Assembly: GCA_026002995.1 (NCBI GenBank)
Contig: BPGK01000001.1
Location: forward strand, 1,488,001-1,552,000
Reading direction: 5' to 3'
Length of the DNA stretch: 64,000 nucleotides
Origin: Gaiellaceae bacterium
GTDB taxonomy: Bacteria > Actinomycetota > Thermoleophilia > Gaiellales > Gaiellaceae
Shown: positions 50,840-58,954 of the stretch, piece after piece
Layout: every line of letters begins with the position of its first letter
Numbering within the stretch: the first letter of the stretch is position 1
Made by a program: the position numbers and the translations under genes
Notes under the pieces: generated by a model
Database searches by the model: none
Seen by the model: the letters and a program-made list of their open reading frames with translations, nothing else
What the model was told of the DNA's origin: nothing

Positions 50840-51900
50840 GGCAGGGCGGCGACGAGGCGGTCGAGGTCGTCGTCGCTCGTCCACCAGCCGACCGAGGCGC
50901 GGACGAGCCCGCGGCCGGGGAGGTCGCGCACGATGACGCCGGCCTCGGCGAGCTGGGCGACGATCCCGGCCGACGCCTCCGCAGGGACGCGCCAGGAGAC
51001 GAGCGTCGCCCGCTCCCGCGGCTCGACCACGTCGCACCCGGCCTCCCGGAGCGCCTGCCGGAAGGTGTCCGCGGTGACACGCGCCCGCTCGAAGCCCCAC
51101 TCCGGCATCGCCGCGAGCGCCGCGCGCAGCCCGGCGACGTGGGCGGCAGGGGTCAGGGTGGGGTCGAAGCGCGCGGCTCCCTCCCGCGGGACGAAGGCCC
51201 CGTCGGGCTCGTAGGCCTGCTGCGAGAGGTAGCTCGGTCGCGCGACCCGCAGTCGCTCGGGATCGGCGACGACGAGCGCGCCCGTTCCCTCCGGGCCGCA
51301 TAGCCACTTCTGACCGGAGACGGTGTAGAAGTCGAGCCCGGCGGCATCCACGGGGATGGCGCCGACCGACTGGGCGCCGTCGACGAGGATCGGAATGCCG
51401 GTGCGCTCCCTCAGCTCGCGGACGGGGAGGATCTGGCCGGTCGTCCAGAGCACGTGCGAGAGCGCGAGCAGCCGTGTCCGCGGCGTGACCGCAGCCGCGA
51501 TGCGATCGGCGTCCGGCTCGACGACGACGACGCGGGCGCCGGAGGCGTGGAGCGGCCCGAGGAGGCCGAAGTGCTCGTCCGTCGTCGTGATCACCTCGTC
51601 CCCCGGGCCAAGGCCGAGCCCCGCGAGCACGACGTTGCACCCGTCGGTCGTTGACGCCGTGAGCGCCACCTGCGACGGGTCGACCCCGACGAGCCGTGCG
51701 ATGTCGGCGCGCAGCGCCTCACGCTCCTCGAGGAGCCGCGCGAACGCCGCGGCGCCCCCTCGGCCTTCGCGCAGCGCGCGCTCCTCACAGGCCTGCATCG
51801 CCTGCAACGTCGCGCGCGAGAGCGGCCCGACGCTCCCCGCTTGCAGGTACACGTAGCGCTCGAGCACTGGAAACTGCGCGCGAGCCTCGTCGAAGGTCAT
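50836..51900 (-). CDS. Aminotransferase class V-fold PLP enzyme
   Basis: A 354-residue PLP enzyme of the cysteine-desulfurase/isopenicillin-N-epimerase-like group. PLP contacts are ALTASTTDGCNVVLAGL, PILVDGAQSVGAIPVD and the Schiff-base Lys in YTVSGQKWLCGPEGTGAL. It lacks the active-site Cys loop of cysteine desulfurases, so desulfurase activity is not implied. ATG is 7 nt after TAGGAT. Coupled to the GFA gene. Confidence 0.87.
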   Translation of the reverse strand: MTFDEARAQFPVLERYVYLQAGSVGPLSRATLQAMQACEERALREGRGGAAAFARLLEEREALRADIARLVGVDPSQVALTASTTDGCNVVLAGLGLGPGDEVITTTDEHFGLLGPLHASGARVVVVEPDADRIAAAVTPRTRLLALSHVLWTTGQILPVRELRERTGIPILVDGAQSVGAIPVDAAGLDFYTVSGQKWLCGPEGTGALVVADPERLRVARPSYLSQQAYEPDGAFVPREGAARFDPTLTPAAHVAGLRAALAAMPEWGFERARVTADTFRQALREAGCDVVEPRERATLVSWRVPAEASAGIVAQLAEAGVIVRDLPGRGLVRASVGWWTSDDDLDRLVAALP

Positions 51901-51907
51901 GGGCGGG

Positions 51908-51932
51908 ATCCTACGGACACGGGCTCTACGCT
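51908..51932. promoter_or_regulatory. Divergent -10 pair for the PLP enzyme and glycosyltransferase
   Basis: Minus-strand TAGGAT (51913-51908, 7 nt before 51900) and plus-strand TACGCT (51927-51932, 8 nt before 51941) share a 40-bp gap. Confidence 0.45.
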
Positions 51933-51940
51933 AGTCCTGT

Positions 51941-52990
51941 ATGCGCGTCGTCCTCGCCGACCCCCCCGCCTACACGCCCCCGTACGACCGCTCGCTCGCA
52001 GCGGCGCTCGCCCGCGCCGGCGTCGACGTCGAGCTCGTGACCTCGCGCTTCCGCTTCGGAGAGGTCGAGCGCGCCGAGGGCTACCGGGCGAGCGAGTGGT
52101 TCTACCCGCTCTCCTCGCGCATGGGGTCGTCCCGACTCCGACTCGCCGTGAAGGCGCTCGAGCATCCCTTCGGCATGGCTCGACTGGCCGCCCTCGGGCC
52201 CGACGTCCTCCACGTGCAGTGGCTCGTTCCCGAGCTCGATCGCTGGCTCCTCCGCTCGAGGGCTCCGCTCGTCTTCACCGCGCACGACATCGTCCCCCGG
52301 CGGACGGCCCGCTACACGGGCCTCTGGAGGCGGCTCTTCGAGCGCTTCGAACGGATCGTCGTCCACTCTGAGCGCGGGCGCGACGCGCTCGTTGCGTTCG
52401 GCGTCGCACCGGAGAAGCTGCGCGTCATCCCGCACCCGGTCTTCCGCTCGGAGATCCCGCGTCGGGACGACGGCCGCACCGCGCTCGCCCTCGGCCTCAT
52501 CCGCCCCTACAAGGGAACCGAGGACGCGGTGGACGCCGTCCTGCGGGTGGACGGCGCGAGGCTCCTCGTCGCGGGCGACCCGCGCATCCCGCTCGACGAG
52601 CTCCGCGCCCGAGCGGGAGACCGCGCCGAATGGCGACTCGGCTTCCTGCCACGCTCCGAGCTCGAGCGCGCGCTCGCCGAGGCGACGGTCGGGCTCTTCC
52701 CCTACCGCCCCGAGATCGACCTCTCGGGAGCGCTCCTCCAGACCCTCGGCGCGGGCGTCCCCGCGATCGTCTACGACATCGGTGGGCTCGGGGAGCTCGT
52801 CGGTCGCTACGGCGCCGGCGTGGTGGTCGCGCCGGGCGACGTCGAGGGTATGGCGAGCGCGCTGCGCCGCTTGCTCGAGGATCCCGAGGCGCTCGAGGCC
52901 GCGCGGGCCGGCGCCGAGCGCGCACGGGCAGAGCTCACCTGGGATGCGTCGGCCCGTGCGCACCTCGAGCTCTACCGGGAGCTCGCGTGA
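51941..52990 (+). CDS. GT4-type glycosyltransferase
   Basis: A 349-residue GT-B enzyme. N-terminal acceptor domain (VVLADPPAYTPPYDRSLAAAL, PDVLHVQWLVPELDRW, LVFTAHDIVPRRTARYT); the C-terminal donor domain has VIPHPVF, ALGLIRPYKGTEDAV and EIDLSGALLQTLGAGVPAIV carrying the E-x7-E-like region. Donor and acceptor unknown. GTGA overlap with the next small gene. Confidence 0.87.
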   Translation: MRVVLADPPAYTPPYDRSLAAALARAGVDVELVTSRFRFGEVERAEGYRASEWFYPLSSRMGSSRLRLAVKALEHPFGMARLAALGPDVLHVQWLVPELDRWLLRSRAPLVFTAHDIVPRRTARYTGLWRRLFERFERIVVHSERGRDALVAFGVAPEKLRVIPHPVFRSEIPRRDDGRTALALGLIRPYKGTEDAVDAVLRVDGARLLVAGDPRIPLDELRARAGDRAEWRLGFLPRSELERALAEATVGLFPYRPEIDLSGALLQTLGAGVPAIVYDIGGLGELVGRYGAGVVVAPGDVEGMASALRRLLEDPEALEAARAGAERARAELTWDASARAHLELYRELA

Positions 52991-53301
52991 GGATTCGTCG
53001 CGATCGCCGCTTCCGCGAGCTCGTGGAGCGTCAACTCGACCTCTTTGCGACCGACGAGGCGAGCCTCCTCGCCGAGGCGGAGGCCGCGGATCGTGCCTGG
53101 ACGAACGCCGACCGCGAGGAGGCCGAGGAGCGCTACGGCGACTACCAGCTCCTGGTGGACGCGATCGGGGAGGCGCTCTACGACCTGCGCGAGGCGTACG
53201 CGGCGACGCTCGAGGAACGCACCGCGGACGAGTACCGCGCGGCGTTCGACCGCGCGGCGCGCAAGCGCTTCGGCCGACTGGCGTCGTTTCTCGCGGAGTG
53301 A
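52987..53301 (+). CDS. Conserved-looking helical protein of unknown function
   Basis: A 104-residue, almost entirely helical, charged protein (RFRELVERQLDLFATDEASL, EEAEERYGDYQLLVDAIGEA). GTG overlaps the glycosyltransferase stop by 4 bp, so it is translated with it. No motif recognised. Convergent with dnaE2, 4 bp apart. Confidence 0.65.
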   Translation: MRIRRDRRFRELVERQLDLFATDEASLLAEAEAADRAWTNADREEAEERYGDYQLLVDAIGEALYDLREAYAATLEERTADEYRAAFDRAARKRFGRLASFLAE

Positions 53302-53305
53302 GAGC

Positions 53306-56300
53306 TCACCTGCGCCCGAACGAGTGCGGGCGCGGGAGCGACTCCCAGACGCCGTCGCTCTCGGCCATGCGGCGGGCGAGCGGGACGAGCGACTCGAGCT
53401 CGGAGACGACGACGTTGCGGTTCTCTCCCAGGCGCTCGTAGCGCCCACGGGCGAGCACGAGCGGCTCCCCGCGCACGATGGCTCGGTGCCGGTCGTACAC
53501 CTGCGGTGGGACGACGAGGTTCACCTGGCCGTGCTCGTCCTCGAGCAGCATGAAGACGATCCCGTTCGCAGTCGACGGCCGCTGGCGAGCAACCGTCATG
53601 CCGGCGACGGAGACTCGCCGGCCGTGCGGCTCGCCGTGGAGCTCCCGGCTCGAGAGCGTTCCCGCCGGGAGGTGCGGCCGCAGGAGCGCTAGCGGGTGCG
53701 CTCCCACCGAGAGCCCCGTGTGCCGATAGTCGGCGAGCATCCGCTCCCAGCGCGTGAGCTCGCGGAGCGCGGGCGTCTCCACGGTGGGCGCGAGAGGGAG
53801 CGGGAGTTGCTTCGCCTCGCCCTCGGTGCCCGGAACCGACTGCGGGCGGAGGGCGAGCCCGAGCTCCCAGAGGAGGTCGCGGCGCCGCCCGAAGCCGTCG
53901 CAGGCCCCTCCCCGGACGAGCGCCTCGAGGCCTTCTCGAGGAAGTGGCGCCCGCCGCGCGAGGTCGGCGATCCCCAGGAACGGGCCGTTTGCCTCGCGCT
54001 CGGCGACGAGCGCGTCTGCCTCCTCGGCCCCGATCGACGCCACGTAGCGCAGCCCTATCCGGACCGCAACGGCGGGGTCAGGTCTCAACTGTTGCGTCTT
54101 GGACGCAACAGTTGGGACCTGACCCCGTTCGATAGAGCACTTCGCGCTGCTCAGGTTGACGTCGGCGGGACGCACCTCCACCCCGCGGCGCTGCGCGTCG
54201 CGGACGAGCGTCGCGGGCGGGTAGAAGCCCATCGGCTGCGCGTTCAGGAGCGCGCACAGGAACTCCGCCGGGTAGTAGTGGCGGAGCCACTGCGACTGGT
54301 ACGCGAGCAGCCCGAAGGCGGCCGCGTGCGCCTTCGGGAAGCCGAACCCCGAGAAGCCGACGAGCTTGTCGAAGACCGTGTTGGCCACGTCGGCGGAGAC
54401 CCCTCTCTCCGCCGCTCCGGCGACGAAGCGGCCGCGATACGCCTCGAGCGCGTCGTGGCTCCGCTTGCGGCTCATCGCCCGGCGCAGCCCTTCGGCCTCC
54501 CCCACCGTGAAGCCCGCGAGCGCGATCGCGACCTCGAGCACCTGATCCTGGAAGACGACGACGCCGTACGTCGAGCGCAGCGGCTCGCGCAGGAGCTCGT
54601 GGTCGACCGGCCAGACGTAGCCGGGATCGCGGCGGAGTCGCTCGCGCGCGTCGATGTACGGGTGCACGGCCTTCCCCTGGATCGGCCCGGGCCGCACGAG
54701 CGCCACCTGGACTGTGAGGTCGTCGAGGCTCTCGGGCTTCGTCCGCAGGAGGCTCTGCATCTGCGCCCGGCTCTCGATCTGGAACGTGCCGACCGTGTCC
54801 GCCCGCTGGATCTCCGCGAAGACCTCCGGGTCGTCGAAGGGGATGCGGGAGAGGTCGATCACCTCGCCCCGCGTGCGCGCGATCTGCTCGACGCAGTCCT
54901 CGACCGCCGAGAGCATCCCCAGGCCGAGGAGGTCGATCTTGAGGAAGCCGGCGTCGGCGCAGGAGTCCTTGTCCCACTGGCAGAGCTGACGCCCCGCCAT
55001 CGCCGCCGGCTGCACGGGGACGAGCTCGACGAGCGGACGCGTGGAGACGATCATCCCGCCCGGGTGCTGGGAGACGTGCCGGGGCAGGCCGGCGATCTCC
55101 CCCGTGAGCCAGGCAAAGGCGCGCCAGCGGCGGGAGCCGAGCTTGCGCTCGGCGTCGGGGAGCCGCGCGAGCTCCTCCCCCACCCGGCGCGCGTCCCAGC
55201 CGTCGGAGAGACGCGCGAGGCGCTCAAGGTCGGCGTACGGGAGCCCGAGCGCCTTCCCGACGTCGCGGATAGCGCCCCGCGAGCGGTAGGTAGCGAAGCT
55301 CGCGACGAGCGCCGCGTGCTCGTGCCCGTAGCGCTCGGTGACGCGGACGATGAGCTTCTCGCGGATGTCGCGTGGGAAGTCGAGGTCGATGTCCGGCACG
55401 GCAGCCAGCTCACGGTTCAGGAAGCGCCCGAGCGAGAGCTCGTTCGCGACCGGGTCGACGTGCGAGAGCCCGGTGAGGTAGCAGACGATCGAGCCGACCG
55501 AGCTGCCCCGTCCGCGACCCGGCGGGAGGAAGGCGCGCGGCGAGTCGGCCCCGCGCACCTCCCGCGCGCACTCGCGCGCGAGCTCGAGCACCTCATGGTG
55601 GAGGAGGAAGAACCCGGCGAGGCCGAGCTCGTCGATCAGCCGCAGCTCCTCCTCGAGCCGGCGCTGCGCGTCCCGGCGGAGCCGCGCGTCCGCCTCCCGG
55701 TAGCGCTCGGCGAAGGCGGCCCGGCAGACGGCGGCGAGCCGGCGGATCGCCGGCTCGCCGCCGTCCGAGAAGTCGGGGTAGCGGTAGCCGAGCTCCTCGG
55801 TCAGGTCGAATGCGAGCCGCTCGGCGACGCGCACCGTTCGCCCGGCGGCGGCGCGGTCGAGCGGGAATCGCTCGAGCATCTCCTCGGGCGGGCGCAGGAA
55901 GCTCTCGCGGTTCCCGCGTCGCTCCGGCTCGCACCCTTCGAGCGAGGTTCGGCAGCGGATCGCGACGAGCACGTCCTGGAGGAGCGTGCGCCGCGGATGG
56001 TGCGCGTGCACGTCCCCGGTCGCCACCGTCTCCACACCGAGGTGCTCGGCGAGGTCGCGCAGTAGCGCGAGCCGGCGCGCGTCGCCGCGTTCGAACGGCC
56101 GCTGGAGCTCGACGTAGAAGCGGTCACGGCCGAACGCCTGCGCGAGGCGGACAGCCGCGTTCGGATCGATCACGCCGAGGCCGCGACGCGCGCAGCCCGA
56201 CAGGCAGACGAGCCCCTCGGAGAGCTCCGCGACGAGCTCGAGCGGCACGGAGGGTTGAGAGGGCCGGCGCGACAGCGAGGGCGAGGCTTGCGTCGCCCGC

Positions 56301-56641
56301 TGGTTCGGCAAGCCGCGACCTCGTACGGGGTCGTTGCGCATCCCTGCATGGGCGGCGGTGAGGAGCCGACAGAGGTTCGCGTAGCCCTGCCGCGACTCGA
56401 CGAGCAGCGTCACGTGCGCCCCACCGTCGAGCGTCACCTCGGCGCCCGTGATCGGCCGCACCCCGAGCGAGCGCGCCGCGTGCGCGAACTCGAGCGAGCC
56501 GTAGAGCCCGTCGTGGTCGGTGAGCGCGAGCGCCTCGTACCCGAGCTCGGCGGCCCGCGCGGCGAGCTCCTCCGGCTGCGAGGCGCCGTCGAGGAACGAG
56601 TACGCGGAGTGGCAGTGGAGCTCGACGTACATCGCCTGCAT
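53306..56641 (-). CDS. dnaE2: Error-prone DNA polymerase III alpha subunit (ImuC/DnaE2)
   Basis: A 1111-residue C-family polymerase of SOS mutagenesis. PHP domain at the N-terminus (VELHCHSAYSFLDGAS), polymerase acidic pair in VPDIDLDFPRDIREKL, GRGSSVGSIVCYLTGLSH, YLTGLSH-type finger segments, HPGGMIV, LLGLGMLSAVEDCV and a C-terminal OB domain (VSVAGMTVARQRPST). Two palindromic REP-like elements are inserted in frame: near residues 114-123 and 839-855 (RGQVPTVASKTQQLRPD). Both fall between conserved blocks, so the enzyme may remain active. ATG 56632 is an alternative start. Confidence 0.93.
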   Translation of the reverse strand: MQAMYVELHCHSAYSFLDGASQPEELAARAAELGYEALALTDHDGLYGSLEFAHAARSLGVRPITGAEVTLDGGAHVTLLVESRQGYANLCRLLTAAHAGMRNDPVRGRGLPNQRATQASPSLSRRPSQPSVPLELVAELSEGLVCLSGCARRGLGVIDPNAAVRLAQAFGRDRFYVELQRPFERGDARRLALLRDLAEHLGVETVATGDVHAHHPRRTLLQDVLVAIRCRTSLEGCEPERRGNRESFLRPPEEMLERFPLDRAAAGRTVRVAERLAFDLTEELGYRYPDFSDGGEPAIRRLAAVCRAAFAERYREADARLRRDAQRRLEEELRLIDELGLAGFFLLHHEVLELARECAREVRGADSPRAFLPPGRGRGSSVGSIVCYLTGLSHVDPVANELSLGRFLNRELAAVPDIDLDFPRDIREKLIVRVTERYGHEHAALVASFATYRSRGAIRDVGKALGLPYADLERLARLSDGWDARRVGEELARLPDAERKLGSRRWRAFAWLTGEIAGLPRHVSQHPGGMIVSTRPLVELVPVQPAAMAGRQLCQWDKDSCADAGFLKIDLLGLGMLSAVEDCVEQIARTRGEVIDLSRIPFDDPEVFAEIQRADTVGTFQIESRAQMQSLLRTKPESLDDLTVQVALVRPGPIQGKAVHPYIDARERLRRDPGYVWPVDHELLREPLRSTYGVVVFQDQVLEVAIALAGFTVGEAEGLRRAMSRKRSHDALEAYRGRFVAGAAERGVSADVANTVFDKLVGFSGFGFPKAHAAAFGLLAYQSQWLRHYYPAEFLCALLNAQPMGFYPPATLVRDAQRRGVEVRPADVNLSSAKCSIERGQVPTVASKTQQLRPDPAVAVRIGLRYVASIGAEEADALVAEREANGPFLGIADLARRAPLPREGLEALVRGGACDGFGRRRDLLWELGLALRPQSVPGTEGEAKQLPLPLAPTVETPALRELTRWERMLADYRHTGLSVGAHPLALLRPHLPAGTLSSRELHGEPHGRRVSVAGMTVARQRPSTANGIVFMLLEDEHGQVNLVVPPQVYDRHRAIVRGEPLVLARGRYERLGENRNVVVSELESLVPLARRMAESDGVWESLPRPHSFGRR
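54074..54126. repeat. 53-nt REP-like hairpin inside dnaE2
   Basis: Two 25-nt arms separated by TTG with a single G-T wobble; outer ends GGGGTCAGGTC and GACCTGACCCC, inner arms CAACTGTTGCGTC and GACGCAACAGTTG. It adds about 17 codons without breaking the frame. Confidence 0.85.
56274..56301. repeat. Second REP-like palindrome inside dnaE2
   Basis: GGGCGAGGC-TT-GCGTCGCCC with one G/G mismatch, flanked by AGCG and CGCT. It encodes RATQASPSLSRR, an Arg/Ser-rich segment between conserved PHP-domain blocks. The core resembles the element at 30706. Confidence 0.6.
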
Positions 56642-56659
56642 CCCCGACCACGGCGTGCT

Positions 56660-56899
56660 CTACGCCGCCTGGGTGAACCAGCACCGCGCCTCGCGGTCGC
56701 GGTAGACGCACACGTTGCGGCCGCTCTCGAGCACGACCTCGAAGTAGCGACGGTCGATCGGCTCCTCCGTCCACCAGCGATCGACGACGATCCACTCCTC
56801 CCGCACGAGCGTGACGAGCTCGCGGTTGACGAGCCTCGGCGTACCGCCCGGCCCCGTCTCGACGAGCGCCGGACGAGGAGCATTGAGGCGCCCCGACCT
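56660..56899 (-). CDS. Small translesion-cassette protein (DUF6504-like), start uncertain
   Basis: The conserved portion is about 48-70 residues at the C-terminus: VREEWIVVDRWWTEEP, IDRRYFEVVLESG and NVCVYRDREARCWF, resembling a small protein often encoded between actinobacterial imuB and dnaE2. The frame is open further upstream, but I see no ATG/GTG before GTG 56806 that fits; the expected start region is occupied by REP-like palindromes (56906-56967). The boundary given marks the likely homologous part, not a verified start codon. Confidence 0.5.
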   Translation of the reverse strand, partial: RSGRLNAPRPALVETGPGGTPRLVNRELVTLVREEWIVVDRWWTEEPIDRRYFEVVLESGRNVCVYRDREARCWFTQAA

Positions 56900-56905
56900 C
56901 GTCGA

Positions 56906-56967
56906 GACGAGGCTTGCCTCGCTCCGGCTCCCGCGGTGGCCCCGCGAGGGCGACCCAAGGGTCGCCC
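56906..56967. repeat. Pair of REP-like palindromes at the imuB 3' end
   Basis: CGAGGC-TT-GCCTCG at 56908-56921 and GGGCGACCC-AA-GGGTCGCCC at 56948-56967. The second abuts the imuB stop: read on the minus strand, TAG runs straight into GGGCGACCC. Same palindrome style as 30706-30725. Confidence 0.7.
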
Positions 56968-58152
56968 CTACGGATCGCGCGGGACGACGATCGCTCGCGC
57001 TTCCGGAACCCTCGACCACGGCGCCACCTCCACCACGGCGCACACCGATCCTGCCCCGGTGCTCGCGCGCACCTGACGCAGGCCCTCCCGCAGCCGCACT
57101 GCCGTTTCCTCTCCCGCCGGCGCGACGAGCGCGAGCTGCTGCCCCGTGTGCTCCGCGAGCTCGACCGCCTCCAGCCGCAGCTCGACGACCGGCGCCGGCA
57201 GCTCGGCCAGCTTCGGCCCGAGCGCCGCTCGCAGCCGATCCGGCTCGGCGGTGGCGTCGCGAAGCGTCAGCGTGCGGCGCCACGAGCCTCCGTTCGCGAG
57301 CCGAGCGCCCAGCGCGAGCTTGCGGAAGGGCCGTCCGGCCCGTTCGGGGCGCGCGAGCAGGCGCTCGAGGAGGGAGCCGAGCGCCCGCCGCAGGGTGAGC
57401 TCATTCGCGACCGCGTCGGGGAATGCAAGCGCCTCGGCGAGCTCGACCGCGGGCGCGCGGCCACGCACCCTCGCCCTGCCGCCCCCGCGCGCGAGCCGCC
57501 AGGCCTTCCTCCCCTCCACCCCCAGCCGCTCCGCGACCGCGCCGCCCGGGAGGGCAGCCAGCTCACCGAGCGAGCGCAGCCCGAGCCCTTCGAGCTCGGC
57601 GTACCGTTCCGGCGAGAGCGGGAGCAGCGAGAGCGGGAGCGGCTCGAGGAACGACTCCTCGTCGCTCGCCGCGACGACGAGGATCTGCCCCGGTCGCGCG
57701 ACGCTCGCCGCTGCAAGCGCCGTGAAGCGCCGCGCCGCCGCGCCGATCCGGGGATCCCAGCCCGACCCGACGGCTGCGAGCGCGCGGCGAAGGGCAGGCT
57801 CGACGCCGCCGTAGAGCCGCTCGACGCCCCTCGTCTCGAAGACGACGGCGCCCCGCTCGACCGGTTCGACCGCGAAGCCCGAGTCCTCGAGCCGGCGCAG
57901 GACGCCCTCCCACTCCCGCTCGACAGCAGCGGGGTCGCGCTCGACGAGGACGAGCGCGGGGCACGTGGCGAGCGCTTCGCCGAGGCGCATTCCCGGCTTC
58001 ACTCCTGCAGCCTCCGCAGCGGCGGTCACCGGCCCGAGGAGCGGCTCCGCCCCGGGCTCGGGCGCGAGCGCCGCGGGCTCCAGCGCGAGCCGCGGCGTAG
58101 CTCTGAGCGCCGCTCGCAGCTCGAAGCCCGGGATGACGAGACAGGCGATCAT
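56968..58152 (-). CDS. imuB: Y-family polymerase-like mutagenesis protein ImuB
   Basis: A 394-residue Y-family polymerase relative that works with DnaE2 in SOS mutagenesis. It starts MIACLVIPGFELRAALR, where true polymerases have the catalytic Asp; this position and the later acidic pair are absent, as usual in ImuB. The helix-hairpin-helix-like LEGLGLRSLGELAALPGG and the little-finger region follow. ATG 58152 is overlapped by two SOS boxes. The C-terminus ends at a TAG that belongs to a REP-like palindrome and may be clipped. No imuA' gene is visible. Confidence 0.9.
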   Translation of the reverse strand: MIACLVIPGFELRAALRATPRLALEPAALAPEPGAEPLLGPVTAAAEAAGVKPGMRLGEALATCPALVLVERDPAAVEREWEGVLRRLEDSGFAVEPVERGAVVFETRGVERLYGGVEPALRRALAAVGSGWDPRIGAAARRFTALAAASVARPGQILVVAASDEESFLEPLPLSLLPLSPERYAELEGLGLRSLGELAALPGGAVAERLGVEGRKAWRLARGGGRARVRGRAPAVELAEALAFPDAVANELTLRRALGSLLERLLARPERAGRPFRKLALGARLANGGSWRRTLTLRDATAEPDRLRAALGPKLAELPAPVVELRLEAVELAEHTGQQLALVAPAGEETAVRLREGLRQVRASTGAGSVCAVVEVAPWSRVPEARAIVVPRDP

Positions 58153-58154
58153 GG

Positions 58155-58182
58155 GAACACATGTTCTAGCGAACACGTGTTC
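58155..58182. promoter_or_regulatory. Tandem LexA (SOS) boxes at the imuB start
   Basis: GAACACATGTTC (58155-58166) and GAACACGTGTTC (58171-58182), each GAAC-N4-GTTC as in actinobacterial LexA sites, centres 16 bp apart. The nearer box ends 2 bp before ATG 58152. A minus-strand TAGAAC (58168-58163) lying between and overlapping them is the likely -10. Confidence 0.85.
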
Positions 58183-58201
58183 GCCTGTCAAGGGGCGGGT
58201 G

Positions 58202-58954
58202 TCAGGGCGCTTCGATCTTCTCCGCCCGGAAGCACTCGACCCGGTACGCCAGTCGGACGCCGTCCGGCCCGGCAGTCTCGTCGTAGAGTGCGCCCACGGC
58301 CTCGAGGACGGGCTGCCGATCCGCCCACGGCAGCTTCGCGACGTAGCTCCGCGACAACACGAGGTCGAGGAGGCCGTCGCGGTCGAGCGCCTGCTCGAAC
58401 GAGAACGTCGCGGTCTCCACCGGCCCGAAGAGGCCGCTCGCCGCGAGCACGGGGAACACGTCGTCCTCCTGCACGGTCTCGTTGCCGACGATCGCGGAGA
58501 GCCTCGCCGTCCACGGGTCGCGGTCGTCGCGGGCGTTCCAGACGAGCGCGAGCCGCCCGCCGGGCCGGAGCACGCGTGCGATCTCGGGGAGCGCGACGGC
58601 GTGGTCGAACCAGTGGAAGGACTGCGCGCACGTCACGACGTCCGCGAACGCGTCCGGCAGCGGGATCACCTCGGCGCTCCCGAGCAGGGCGAACGCGCCG
58701 GGCGCCGCCTCGGGCAGGAGCTCGAGCATCTCCACGAGCGGCTCGACCGCGGTCACTCGGTGCCCGAGCGCGACGAGCGAGCGGGTCAGCTTGCCCGTGC
58801 CGGCGCCGAGGTCGACGACGTCACGCGGCTCGTCGCCGACGAGCCAGCGCACCGCCTCGTCCGGATAGCCCGGACGCCCGCGCTCGTAGGCGTCGGCGAC
58901 CTCCGCGAACGCCGTGTACGGCCCGCGCACGAGGTGGTCGCGATTCACGATCAC
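58202..58954 (-). CDS. Class I SAM-dependent methyltransferase
   Basis: A 250-residue methyltransferase. SAM motif I is VVDLGAGTGKLTRSLVALG, motif II-like VTAVEPLVEMLELLP, then SAEVIPLPDAFADVVTCAQS and the HWFDHAVALPEIARVLRPGG segment common in small-molecule (UbiE/trans-aconitate-type) enzymes. Substrate unknown. GTG overlaps the comB-like stop by 4 bp. Confidence 0.87.
   Translation of the reverse strand: MIVNRDHLVRGPYTAFAEVADAYERGRPGYPDEAVRWLVGDEPRDVVDLGAGTGKLTRSLVALGHRVTAVEPLVEMLELLPEAAPGAFALLGSAEVIPLPDAFADVVTCAQSFHWFDHAVALPEIARVLRPGGRLALVWNARDDRDPWTARLSAIVGNETVQEDDVFPVLAASGLFGPVETATFSFEQALDRDGLLDLVLSRSYVAKLPWADRQPVLEAVGALYDETAGPDGVRLAYRVECFRAEKIEAP

Noticed and set aside
50836-51900. 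Cysteine desulfurase (SufS/IscS)
   Set aside because: The class V fold and PLP lysine are present, but the active-site Cys loop is not, and no Fe-S assembly genes are adjacent.
53696-56065. Plus-strand open frame of about 790 codons opposite dnaE2
   Set aside because: Arg/Glu/Leu/Ala-biased antisense product with no recognisable domain; a shadow of dnaE2.
56968-58152. Active Y-family DNA polymerase IV
   Set aside because: The catalytic acidic residues near the N-terminus are absent, and dnaE2 follows; ImuB is the better call.
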